From Varroa destructor (Eukaryota > Arthropoda > Arachnida > Mesostigmata > Varroidae), in contig NW_019211457.1 in the NCBI RefSeq assembly GCF_002443255.2, positions 31,177,309 through 31,241,308 of the forward strand: a DNA stretch of 64,000 bases, written 5' to 3'. This document shows positions 34,673 through 47,929 of the stretch, piece by piece. Under the pieces are notes generated by a model, which searched no databases, was not told the DNA's origin, and was given only the letters and a program-made list of their open reading frames with translations. A program made the position numbers and the translations under genes. Position 1 is the first letter of the stretch. Every line of letters begins with the position of its first letter.

Positions 34673-37600
34673 GTCCATAGTGTACCTAGACGTCGACATG
34701 TTTGATTGTCATCACAGTTCACTGTTGTTGCTCGTTAAAGTGTTGTCTAGTGTAACCGCGCAATCTAAGAAAGATAGTTAATTTGTGAAGAGAGTTTGGA
34801 CGCTTTTCCTTCAGACGCGTCGCTGGCGTTGAGAAGGCAAAGTGTCTCACTGTGACAAAAACTCGCAACACCATATCCAACGACGAACCGCTTTTTTTTT
34901 TATATTGAATCCAATACTTTTCAGAAATCGGGCTTTCCCAGTGCAGTCGCTCGATTGCATCTATAAGTAACGTTTATGCGTGAAGAACGTTCAGATGTAT
35001 GTATAAAAACGCGGATTCTGTTAGTCCCAATAGCAGTGGTTTAAGTAATGAAATTGATTTGTGTCTGGGTATTTTATACGCAGTATACCCCTACTAAGTT
35101 CCCCTATACCATATCAAAAATGTATTTAAGTTGTAAGTATTGAAAACGCTTTATAAGCCGACCTTTTAAGGATAATGAAAAAATCAAAAACAAAAGCTAC
35201 GTTTTTTAGTAAAGTAGAATTACATGGAACGCAAAGCACACCTTGGAGATAGTTCAGAACAAGCTCACTGTTTGTTTGCGGGTCTCGCCAACGTTCTGCT
35301 TACCAAAGCATGTGGCAGGTTCTGCGACACGAAGTTCATGCTGCACTGCTATACTCCTTGCATTATATCACCGAACAAGCAATAGATACGTCGTCACGAA
35401 CGATCTCCAGTCATAAATCACTTATTGAAGTCATCAGCCATATGGTGATAAGTTTTTTTGTGATAAATAATAGCGTAACAGAAACAGGATAGCACTACGT
35501 GAATATCGTAAACGCTATGCTGTGAGGTATCACACTATTTTTTCTTCTTCTTCTTTTGCTTATTATTATTATGCGGATTATGAAAGAACCCGCGATTTCC
35601 GAAATCATGTAAAATATGTGTAATTGCGTCCATTAGACAGTTTGTCTACGACGTTTCCAAAAGCTCAAAGTACGTGAACCTTATCAAATGTATAGGTGCT
35701 TACACAATTCTAAACATTTTATTGATAGACTGATGATAATTTCGTCGTGTACCATTTGTCGATAGGCTTCTACTCCGAATGCGGTTATAGGAGTCAATGG
35801 ATGAACAAGGTGAGACGTTACGAGCATGTCTGAGATCTCTGGTGTTTTTATACACACCGCACGCGTTCGGTTTTTCGAGAAACGAAAAAATAACGAGTCA
35901 TCGTAATAGACGCAGCTTTCATTTCCGACATGTCTAGCTGTATCCACGTAGAACGATTGGCAGGTGCCTTTTCTTTTAGTCTTTATTGAACTCGTCAATA
36001 CCCTTGTGTCTAAATGGGAACGTCTTGCGAAGAGCCCCGGTATCTTATTCGAAATACGGAAAGATGATTATTATAAATTTTCATCAACGTTTATTACGAG
36101 CAACTGTCTCTACTTCACAACATATTGGCCTTTCGTCACCTATTTTGACGAGTGAATTTCCGTGCTCTTGATTCTTACGGCGAACGCTACGCAAGTTTAC
36201 ATTTTAATGGGCATAGATGCTTCGGCTCTGGCCAAGCAGTTTGCCATCCGTTGTAATTACTATCTTCACTTCCAGAACAAACCCATACGACACAGCAATC
36301 AACTATGCGATCCAACAAACCAATCATTTATGACTATTTGTGTCCATGTGTATAAGTGGGAAACATGAGGTATGCACTCCCTCAGTACTAGACTTGTGTC
36401 TTCATAAGATCGGCGGCTTCGATAGCAAATTTTACCCCGAAGAAAACTGCTCTTTGGTACAGTCGGACTTCTTATAGCGTAGTCTACGTCACAGCCTGAC
36501 GAGCGAGATTCAATGTTCAGACTTGTATCAGCTACATTGTATCACATGGCCCACACATTGACTCAGTTCCTGTCGAGTAATCAAGCCGCGGGTGCGCAAG
36601 GACCAACATCCACCTATCACATCGATACAGTCATTGAAGACAACTTTTATACTATTACGTGAACCTACGGAAAGATTAGAAAATGATTAACTAAAAGATA
36701 CATCTGTATATGGACGCAACGATATATATATCGATCCGTTGATTGCCCTTGGAAACATGCAGGATAGATTAGCTCTGCGTAAGTAAACGGGAGCAAGCAT
36801 TAGAATGACAAACTGAAAGTGACAACAGAAATTCGTGCGTTACCACTCCTTTCCGGCAGATGCAAGCCGCTCTTTTGTCCAATGCGTAAAGCATGCTCTG
36901 GCCGAGATGCTGGGTCATAACACTATCCACGTTATGTAATGCCGTTAATCGAAATTTAGCAGTCTGTTACTTTAACGATATATGTCTGATGGTGTTCGTA
37001 TAGTATGCCGCTTCAGTCCTATCGACATGTCAACAACGTTCTGTCTACGCGTCCGTGTTTAATAACTGTATCGTCCACCACAATTAAAAAATCCACCAAA
37101 GACGGGTAGTTTAGGGTTATGGGATTAGACGCATTGCACCCGGTCGGCTCGAGGTAGCACACTCCAATATATCATCCGTGTTTCACAATCAGTTGATTGC
37201 TGCTTTTTGCTCGTTAGTGGCAACGTTGGCAAGGATCATCATAGTAACGTGGCAGATCGGACGTAAACAGTGGGAGACGCAAAGTTGAAAAGGTCAGTGT
37301 TTGATTAAGATATCTATCGTTGCTACGATTGCTCTAGGCATTTTATTATTTAGAAGAACAATAAAAACAGATATATTTGCTTGTCCATTAAAGCGTTACC
37401 AATCATGGTGCAACAGCGGCCTATAATTGCGGTAGCAGACGGATTTAAGCGCGATTCTACGTGGTCCCATCCAGTAGGAAAACATCTTTTGGCTTGATGT
37501 TTCGATGCCAAACTATACTGAGAACAGTATACATAGACGTGTGCATCCATTAAATGTTTGCAAAATGTATGTTTACAGGTGAGCTTACTTCTTCGTAGCT

Positions 37601-39400
37601 GAACGATATAGCATGGACCTGATCAATTGGCTCTCGAAAACTTCTAGATGATAATGCGCACCATGTTCATCTCTGTCTGTTTCGACACACCCTACTAGTT
37701 CGACACGCCCGAGAGGACATGGTGAAAAGGTCAATGTAATCCTCGCTGCGAATTCGTAAAACACATCTGGTTATTAACACTCTTCTTTTCTGTAAACGAT
37801 TGGTTTCCTTAGCATTGTATGGTTGATGGTTAAAATCCGATTATAGAAAGTGCTATGAAGCGTTTTTTTTTTTTTTTATAGAAACCGAATTAAAAGATGG
37901 TGTTGTTACGATGCAAGGAACGTGTCAGATGGTTGCTTGATGCACCCTGCAGACGCGTCCACAGGCATAAGCACATGTTTATCCAGATGACCAAACATCT
38001 ATGGTAGCAATGATGTGGCACAAAGGAGTACGAATTACCTGCAAAGAAGCTACTGGCACGCTTACCTTACCGTTTGTTAGAGAAAAATCTAGACCCTTTC
38101 TATTAAGATAGGTTAATAATGCCATATCGAAGAGGTTATTTCATTATTGTTTATTATAATCAGAGGAAAAATGGCTAGAAAGTAAGCAAAAGAAGGACGA
38201 AAAAGATCTAGACATACAAAGCATTTTTTAGTATTTTGGTACCCAGACGGGAGGAAAGTTGCATCATATCAGTCTCACTAATAAAAAATAATGATTTTGT
38301 ACACAGAGACTGATTTCAGATATAAGTATAACACAATTTAAGGTGAGATATTTATATTTCACAACATTATACAGCCTAGTTATGCTATTTTATGTGTATA
38401 GTATTACGCAGTCTCACGGGGACTTATAAATCGAAACTAACTATCTAACGCTCTGAATTATGTCCTTAGGTTTCCACGGAAATCTGTTATCCTAGTACCT
38501 TAATTTGGCCGATTATTCATTAAGAAACAACGGTATTGCAAGCAAAGTTTTTTTTTTTTTTTTTTTAAATCAAAGGTCCTGATAGCATTTTATAAGTTGG
38601 TCAATTTTCAACTGATCTCCATGACTTTTGTTTGTTGCAGTTGACTCCTTATATTTATACGCCTGATATTGAAAATCAAAACATTTTATTTTTGTGTAAT
38701 GTAGCAGCTGAGTCAAGAAAAACAACAGACAAAACTGTCAAATGGAAATAGAACGGGCAGATGAACAGGAAAGGTAAACTGATAACTAATAAGGAACACA
38801 GAAAGTGATATGGAATTAAAAAGGAATTCTATCTCAATTGCCCGGCGTCTGGCCTTTTCGTGAACTGAAGGGCAGGTATACTTAACTCTAATATTGGGAA
38901 AACTAAATACAATTATATTATAGAGGGTGTGTGGGATTATGCCAAAGAGAGGGAGAATAAAATATCACATTTGCTGTGCAAGCGTGAAAGAAGTCAGATT
39001 GTAGTCAGATAAATCTGAACGAAGATTCGAACGACCAAGAGATTCCAACGAACGATTGCGTAATAATTCAGATGCTACGGAAATCATCAAGAAGAAATTC
39101 GGCCACATGAATGGGAAATAAAATTGTTCATATAAAGTGTGGAAATTAACGGACGTTGGTTAAATTGATGTGCTAAGGCAAAGAACTTCGAGCAATAATG
39201 TTATGACATAAATTCATAAAGACCTCGTTATGGATCGAAAGTGATAAGCCGGAGCATTTGCTTACTTCTACAAAATGAATGCCATATTTCTTTCAACATT
39301 GCTAACTTATGCAGCGTAAAATATCATCAATTAATAGTAGGCTAATTCCGTGTAGTTTTCCAAGTTTCATCTAGTTCTTTGATGCAGTCCGTGAGAAGTT
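34673..39400. other. Gene-poor DNA; slightly G+C-richer part at 35.7-37.7 kb
   Basis: No supported gene. Between about 35.7 and 37.7 kb the sequence is less AT-rich and has frames on both strands (35684-35998 minus; 35964-36155, 36162-36368 and 36513-36662 plus; 37350-37550 minus), but none matches a family I recognise. T-runs occur near 37863 and 38550. It could be an old transposon or a lost gene; nothing identifies it. Confidence 0.35.
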
Positions 39401-39407
39401 CGTAGAT

Positions 39408-40783
39408 TCAGGTCTTCAGCTCCGCGTTACGGATAGGCGGTGCATTTGGTTGTCGAATAAAGCGAAGTTTCTGTGGAGGAACTTCGGGCGCCAACAAGCC
39501 GTCGAATTCATAGAACTTAACAGTGTGGCCTTTGGCAGGCCTTACCTCGAAATGCTGCAAGTACCTCACTAAGAATGTGAAATAGCTAATGGTGCCAATC
39601 ATTTTTCCATAGCAGGCTGTTTGCTCTCTGGAAAATATGTCCACGTAGGGCTTTTTTACAAATTTACCGCAGGTTCAAGGTGCCGTTCTAGTCGAAACAC
39701 CGTTGGATCGTCAAACCGTTGAGGATTCAAGTTTTCGGTAGGGACAAAGCCAGTCATGTTGATTCCGGCCGGAATGGTATAGCCTGCAAGTGTCATGGGG
39801 GCTGTCGACTTTCGAAATATATAGGGTACCGGAGAGAACAGTCTAAATCGTTTGGTTGTAAATGCTTTCGTGAAGTGCATTTCGTCATAGTGGTCGAGAG
39901 AGGGAGGCTTTGTTCCGATGATCGTTTCGATTTCTTCGACAATTTTTCGCTGATATTTAGGATACGTAAAACTGATTCGATAACGTCTTTTGCGTCAGCT
40001 CGATCCTCTCGGACATTTCATTGGTCCTGCAGCTTTTTTAACAACTTCATCGAAGACTCGACGATAAAATTCTGCATTATATAGTTTAAGTAGATGGCGA
40101 CCCATTCTGTAGATAGTTCCAGTGGATTCCTACTGGAACTATCTGCAGTATCATCATGACGAGCGGGGCAAACTTGACCACAAAATTTTGGAAAATTACC
40201 ACATGTTGTAGCATGTTTTTTCTCAAAAGTTGCACCCACTGTCATGTAAACGACTTCCTGAATTTTGGCAAAATTAAGTTACTTATGAATATGCCGATCA
40301 CGTCCTGCGCGTTTCTCGGCTACCGCAAGAAGTACATCCGCTATGTCTAACACCTTAGCTTCCATTTCGCGACGTGACAACGTATACATAGCTGCCACGG
40401 ACAGTTTTCGATGCTCACGATGAGCAGATGTGAGTTCTTGATGTCCGCCATCAAAGTATACGTAATGTTTCTTTATCAGCAAGGAAAGATCCAATAAAGT
40501 TAAAAAATGGCGCAGATGGTCTGGATTGACGGTTGTTCTTCAACTGCATCTCTTGAATCGCATTAATTCGAACTAGTAGCCAAGTCAGGCAGACCTTTAG
40601 CATTGCTTTTGTCAAAAATCGGAAGGCCCATTTGAAAAGAGGTTGGTGTAATAAAAACACTGGCAAAATTCCAACAAGAGGAAGTGCGTACCACGTTGGC
40701 GCACCAGCTCTTGTTGTGTAACGTACTTTAAAATAAATATAGCCAGTTAGTATCAACAGCACAACCACAATGCACCAAGGCAT
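39408..40783 (-). pseudogene. Cytochrome P450 pseudogene, copy 1 (CYP2-clan-like)
   Basis: P450s are haem monooxygenases; arthropod CYP2/3/4 families often serve hormone or xenobiotic metabolism. Blocks on the minus strand, in order: an N-terminal membrane anchor (from MPWCIVVVLLILTG at 40783) with ALPLVG; NNRQSRPSAPFFNF; after a frame change YFDGGHQEL and HREHRKLSVAAM (C-helix region); an in-frame TAA at 40281-40279; YPKYQRKIVEEIETIIG; FRLFSPVPYIFRK, GYTIPAG and PQRFDD; and after another change a haem loop reading FSREQTACYGK (Cys codon 39614-39612). The K-helix ExxR reads KRFR, the haem loop has lost the conserved Gly and Arg, and the I-helix AGxxT segment is missing. It is clearly non-functional. 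The blocks leave no room for introns. The CYP2 clan is judged from PERF-like and HQ-L blocks. Confidence 0.85.
40107..40148. repeat. 17-bp inverted repeat inside P450 copy 1
   Basis: Arms 40107-40123 and 40132-40148 match at 16 of 17 positions around an 8-base spacer. The palindrome lies in the middle part of the P450 relic. It may have arisen by template switching during replication and may be one of the lesions in the gene. Confidence 0.85.
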
Positions 40784-43700
40784 CCTCTTCGGCGGAAGGC
40801 GATTCCGTTAGATGACAATGCTGACTTTCGGTATTGTGAATCTAATAACAAAACAAAAGAGGAAAGTGTACACCAAAATTGAAACCGTTAATTTAAAAAG
40901 AGTTTTCGACATTTTCGATTTTTACTAGCCAATACTGTTTTATTCAGATGACTCTATCGGCGCAGAACTGTATGAAAAACCCAGTACAATTTTGAAATAC
41001 GTTTTAATTTCGAAGGAATTACTACAGTTCGGAAGGACTGCTATGTCTGAAACCGGGGATAACCGAGGCCAAATTTGCAGAAGAAACCGTTTGCATTGCT
41101 TTTTTCATTTTTGATATTTTTCCCATCTTTCAAGAACAAAAGTTATTACTATTAGCATCCCTATACCGATACGGTGGAAACGCATTTGCCTGCTGAACTT
41201 AAGGGCATACGGAAAGTACACATTCGAAGCAGAATGTAAGTGTGTTCCGTTTCGTGCTAGGGACCGGCCGTCTTAGGCAGTACTTAACGGCTATGCTGAA
41301 CTTACAACTTCAAACATTTATTAGTGGAATCTAGTGGTGTCACTTATTGTTACCTGACTGAGTTCGGCTGTGTGCGCTTGTCTGGAAGTTGAAATAGTAG
41401 CGCAAGAAGTTACTAGGTACAATGTAATCTCTATATAACGAACTTCATAATAGCATATGTTTAGCCAATTTCGGCCTTTATTTGATCGGAAAACAATCTT
41501 TGACTCTTACGGTCCCCATTTTATAACATAGAAGCTTTGTTGCGACAATTGCTACTGTCACTAAAGGGGAAAACCAAGAAAGCGTAAGGCGGTCGTATTC
41601 AACCAAATAACTTATTTTTGCGAAAGTAACGCCATATGAAGGAAACCTTAGTTGATAATCAGTGTTTAGAGACCAACCGTCTCCATACCATCATAGTTCA
41701 GCTTTATCGACTAGACAAGCCAGAATATCGGTTTGCTCGGTTAATTCATCCTTTGTCCCAAGTAGGGTCTTTTTCAAAGATCTGTTAAGTTTAGTGTTAT
41801 TTTGAGTACCATAGGTGGGGTAACGATTTGCTGATTGATGCAACACTATACTAGGTATTACTTTCAGCTATTATGATTAAGGACTCGAATAGGTTCTGAG
41901 ACAGTGAAATCGATAGTCTATCTGAATTCTTTAATTGGTTAGAATGAAAATTTGGTTTAAACTGGGTACAGTATCTTTCATTGGGTACATCGACGATCTG
42001 CATAGGAAAACCATTTTAGCTGTAAGCTATTTATCTCTCACAGGAAATTTCAAAAGATACGATCCTTTTGTAACTGCAGAGCTCGTTAGTTATCGCCTGA
42101 AGTTATTCCGAGACTATTTTAGACTGTCTTAAATCAGTGCTCTCGTCAGCTCCATCCGAGATCGCATTGTGATTGTAGGAGTGAGTAATTCAGGATTATA
42201 TAGGCTTGTATAATAATTTTGATGCCTATGTAACAAATTCGTGTATGAGAAGATGGCTCCATTGGGCTAAAAAACTTCACACATGCCTAAAGATTAACGT
42301 AACGATTCTCATTGAACACAATTGCGGCTGATCCGAGCGGCCCATGTGATTTCAACTCACAAAAAATAGAGCAGTGGTAATATGATCACATTTATGAAAT
42401 AAATTATCTTTTTTTTCTCAGTTCTATTTTCCTACCTTTAAGCTTCAGTTGTTGCGTATGGAACACAGCTACCAAAAATTATATCTCTTACTAAGCAATT
42501 GAAAAGACTGTCTCTGAATGTACAGGGTTTATTCCGAAATAAAGAGATGGCATCTTACTGTATAAATAATGAAATCCAATTTACTGTTGAAGGAACTCTT
42601 TGTCTAGCAACGAACGACACGACGGCAGTAAAAACTAGAATTTACAGCACTGTTACACGAATGACAGCGTATCGGTACTGCTCTCATAGGAAAGGATGAA
42701 ACCGTGTCTTGTTTCCTCCTGGTTACGCGTTTTCGTTTTGACTTCGGCCTTCGTTAAAATCCCTAGGCCTCTAGAAACGAGCGCAAACATCAGACACTTG
42801 CTGGAATAATTTCTTGTGTACTATTATTACATAAGGTTTGATAATTATGCCTCTTTTTCAATGGTTGGAGAGCATGCGTCGGATATAATCGAATTATTCG
42901 GATATCCGAATCAGTGACGCCAGTAGTTTTAAGCTGCACTGCGATAAGTGGTTTCTGTGTAAGTCAGTCGCCTTCCACACCATACTGAGTTGAATTTTCT
43001 CATTCAAGAGGATGCGTAACTTTACGCTTCCCAAGCCAAACAGTAGTGTTTGTCCTATTGTTCCTGCCAAGCGAAACAATTTTCTCCTTCGACTGTCGCA
43101 AGACGTTCAATTTTTTTTTCTTTAGAAGAATTATTTGGCATTTTTGTTTTTACAAAATATCAATACTTAATTTGCACTTGAATGAATTAAAAACAGACAT
43201 AAAATATCCCATCATAATCTTACCAAACGCCTGTACAAAGCTGCCTTGTCTGCTATAGCTTCCGAGGCCAGCTACTTAACATAGCGGAATTTTTCAAAAA
43301 AAAAAAAGAAAAGATTAGAGTCACAGAAATTAGATTATTTTAGTTTATACTAAGATGAGAACTTCCACCCCGCTCTGACAGGAAAAACATCCTTATTTTA
43401 GGACTGGAATCACTGCTACGACTTCAAACTAACTGATACGTATGATGCCGCCTAACCTATAATGACTGAGTAATTTAGACACTGGTCTGGTAAAGCGTAT
43501 TCGCTTTCCCTGTTGTTATTTGAGTGTTTGCTCGGTTATGGCCGGCGGAGCTAGCGGTGTCGTATGTGAGCCTGTCAGACGAACTTAAAAAATTTTACTT
43601 CTTTTAGGAAAAATCAAAACGTTAGAACTTGTGGCGCACAACTTTATTTTGTAGCTACCAGCTGCTCAATATCGTTATGTAAGTTTAGGATAAATACGAT

Positions 43701-46700
43701 GTGGAGCTGTTATAATAAATTTTGTAAACCCGTACCATGTTTATTCAGTAGAAACTAACCGCGTTTTGCCTGAATACGGGTACTCATAATTTTTAGTCTT
43801 TTAATAAAACTAAATACCTTTCGTGCTTTAACTTTAATAGCGTATCTCGTGTTGTATACGCATTATCTGTTTTCATTTTTTTTCCTATTAAGTTTTATTA
43901 TTAATTACAATTAAGTAAATTAGGATTTAACAGTAATTAATAAAATTGCATTTGTTATCTAACTACATGACGGTAATTTTGGACACCTGCCTCATTAATC
44001 TTCGTTGCGTACGAAAAAGACTACTTGTATTTGATGGGAATGGAAGAATCTAGCAGAGTGCTCAATAGGGACATCATGCTCTCCAAGAATCTATATACTG
44101 CCCATTACGTCGAGCATATAAAACTATACAGTAGAAAAAGTCTGACAGATAAGATAAAGTAGTGCATTTCTACGACAATGGTATGCTACACACGGTAAAG
44201 GTCGTATCAGTGATGATAGCTTAAGCGCGAACCATATTTTCGAAATTTCGTACGGCAGCTGCCGCCTTTCCCGACTACTGGCAAATGAAACCTGTGACAG
44301 CTTGCTAGCCGAGTTGTTTGACGCCATGTTTTTCTCTCTTCTCTAGCTAAGTGAGAAACAGTATATCTGTTAATATAAAAATGAATCATAAAATAAAGGT
44401 AATGAAATATACGAAAAAGTACATTGGCACTTTTACGGCGAAAAGAAATATATACATTGATTAAGCAGAGGCCAAATGTGAACAGGATGCCAGCAAGAAT
44501 ATATACCATTTGGTTTTTTGCTAAAATTGCAACAAAAAACCATTATTATGTTACAATAAACCGAATATTCGCGATCATCATCATCAATAATTTTAGCTAA
44601 CAAGGTAACATTTTGATTTGATAACAAAACGGCCCCCAATCAAATAAATTGATATTCAAAGATATCAAATGCGTTTCATAAACGAGATTATTAAAGGTCA
44701 TCGATGAAACGTAATCTGGGCTTGTGCATCTAATTTTTTTTTACCTACTTTTACATAGAAGCATTTCGCTCACACCGGGTACATCTAATAAACACTGTGT
44801 TGTATTGTAGTGGCAAGAAAAACGTATCGAAAGGCTAAAGTTGCCAAGGATAGCTATTTTATAAAGTAGCATCAATTTTTTTCTCGTAGGCCGATTGTCT
44901 GACGAATGACTAGGCCTTTGGGCTATAAAGTTGCTATGAAAGGAACACTTGTTGTTCGCGCTGCAGAGTCTCAAGTTGGGTGCCAAATAATAATTGATGT
45001 TAACTAAAGTAAACCTATTTGTTATCTGCTGAGGGAAAATCTCTTCTAAAAAGCTGCAGAGATAAAGAATAATTGCTCATCTAATTCATCTATCGAGGCT
45101 ATTTACTGTATAAAATTTGATAATTGAAGCATGTGATTTTCATTCTAAAGTGGTCCACTGAAAGTTACACGAATATATCACTATTTTTAAAATTTAAGCA
45201 AAAAATGATTAGAAAATAACTGTCACGTTGTTCTAGCTGTCCACCAGCAAACAGTCAGAAGAAACTGATGTCGGTCATAGACCACAGCTACCCTCTGTAG
45301 ATCTTCAGGAAAATCACTAGCCTTACCAGTCAAATGACAAGGAATATAAGCTATTTTTCTACAGATTTTTTAAAAATGACAATCCCTATCAAGTTGGTGG
45401 TTCACTCCGGGGACATCGAATTGGTCTTTGCAGTTGAAAAACATGAATTGATCAAAATCGCTGGGTTTCGATAACTTGTCAGCGCAGCTCACACCGCCAC
45501 AAACGTAGTACCTTCTGCAGCGACCAAATGTTCATTCTACCGATAACCTAATCACGTAAATGGGCTGGCTCTACTTGGATTGTTATAAATGGAACACCGA
45601 ATTCAAACGACCTCTAATGGATGTATCGATTTGCTACAAAGAATGACTTTGATGACTTCTTACGACGCTATTAATTGTATTCAATATCACACGATTTGAT
45701 GGGCCAGTAAATCACTGTCTTTCACCGTGGCTATCTTTCAGGTTGACGTGGAAAAACCAGACACCCTAAAGCTTCTCCGTATTCTTATATCTCATAACGT
45801 TTTGAGTCTCCGCTTTTGTTGACCTAACTTGTGCTACTAATCATACCGGAGGAGAGTAATAAAAAAAAGTAAACCAGATAAGGGTTTTTTATGGGTTAGA
45901 CCAATACAACATGCACTTCGCGCATGAAGTTGCTTTGAGGAGCGTTCTTTCAAAGGTTCAGCGTTACCATATCCACTAGAGTTCTACCAGAGTTAGGTCC
46001 AAGAAAATCAGTGGGATTTCTTCTTGAATGACCGATGTGTGCGGCAAATATAATTAGCTGGCTTAATAGAATGGTTATACCGAGTACACTTGTGTTAGGT
46101 CTTTTTGTGACTTCAGCATCGTGTCTAAGATGTGTTTATATAAATCTCATTTACGCGGAAACATAGCAAAACTACCATTAAAACCTGGTAAATAACTCTA
46201 CGCCTATGCTCTTATAAACCACTGATGATATAGGAAATGAAAAAAAAAAAAAAAACTGTGCCGGTATGTGAATGCTACCCGTGTAAAAAGTAAATCGAGA
46301 ACTTTTTTTTTTATAACGGTATAAATTTAAATTCTATTTACGACGTCATATAGAACAGAATACAAATAAACGGAAAAGCTCAGAGCCGATTTATCAAAAC
46401 CATATTACGAGTACGAGCCAATATCTGCAATAAATTTAAGGAATATACTACTTCTCACTCTGTCTGTTTACGTTGGTACAATGTCTGGCAGTCCAGCACA
46501 AATCTTAATAAACATAGTAATTGAACAAAGAAGGCTGCAATGCACCGGGGTAGCCTATTATGTTATTAAATATGACATATTCTAATATTATTCGAAATTC
46601 GAATATATCTTGATCAAACGTGCTCTCCTTAAATTGGATGACATCTTCTGGAACCTGTATGACAGCCTCGCTAGCATACTCGTATAACGTATAAATTTCA

Positions 46701-47929
46701 ATAGGATATAAATCAAATAGTAGTAATAGCAACAGCCTGCCCGGTGATGCCCGGTGAACTCCCTGCCAACATTCGTCACACCACAACAACATTGCCGGCT
46801 CACGTATATTATGCCGATACGTTGCTTGGCCTAACTGCAAAATTTCGTCCACTATGCTGGTTTATCCTTCAACAAACATCTGATTATTGTATATATAAAC
46901 GAAAATTACATATATCTATGTTTTTTTTTTTATCTCAATTCTGCTAATGACAAGGTTGCCGAAGGAAGATCTTGAATTTGCACGACGCGACGAAGCGAAA
47001 GGCTTGATACGGACACACCAATGTCGGTCACTTTCTAATTGTCGAAAGAAAGCGGGTAGCGCTATGAATCAGTAAGATTATCTAAGTTCGAAACGGTGTG
47101 AATATATAATCTAGTGTCGAAAAGAGCTAGCCATCGAAAAACGCACACCTATTATAGATGCAATTTCATAGCACAACCCCCATTGCCTTGGCCGCGCGGT
47201 TATAGAGTGCGGAGAAAATATGCTCAAAGTTGGTAAAGCCTTAAACTGGCCATAAAGAAGAGCGACCTGGCCACAAAGTTCGCGATTAGCTTTTCGAGAA
47301 GACTATCACTGTTTTTATATTAAGAAAATCATCATATAGAATAAAAATAAGCCGGATTACAGAATGGACATATTTGTATAGTGTATTTGTTTTTTTAGAA
47401 GCCAGAAGATAGCGATAGAAGTCTTAGAGCAGAAGCCAGAAATTTTATTTCGTTACTCTTTCTCCCCAGGTAAGATAATTTACTATATTATGTATAACTC
47501 GGACTGTTTTATTAAGCGATAAATGAGATTAATGTACTCGACTGCTTCGGAAAAATTTCTAAGTGATGACTGGTTTTTATTCATTGCTTTTTGTATGACA
47601 CTGAAGATGAACAATGTTCTAGTTTGTTCTTGTCATAAAAAACAATGTTTAGTGTAACGAGAGCTATACTTACAGACTAAATAGGCCATATACTAGTTGT
47701 ATCGCTAAGCCAGACACGATTTAGCAGTTTCCCCAAGCCTCAGAAGACTCCAGTTTAGATTACACAGCTTTCCGGGTTTTTCCCGTTTCTTCAACGCACT
47801 CCTGTACGATCTTGAATAACGTCTAGGTGGGGTATTAGATCGTCGGAAAAAAAACAAAGTTTCTGGTAAGCAACTTCCAATTCTATGAAACCGCTAGACC
47901 CGCGTAATTTCAATGTGTGGTTTTTTTTA
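40784..47929. other. Intergenic DNA between P450 copies 1 and 2
   Basis: No supported gene over about 7 kb. Frames such as 41935-42132, 42499-42699, 44207-44509 and 46505-46852 lack domains and splice context. A-runs occur near 43300 and 46243. A weak tRNA D-arm-like stretch (TTGGCCGCGCGGTTATAGAG) occurs near 47190. Confidence 0.4.

Noticed and set aside
47180..47240. D-arm-like TTGGCCGCGCGGTTATAGAG
   Set aside because: No T-arm or acceptor stem; single weak match.
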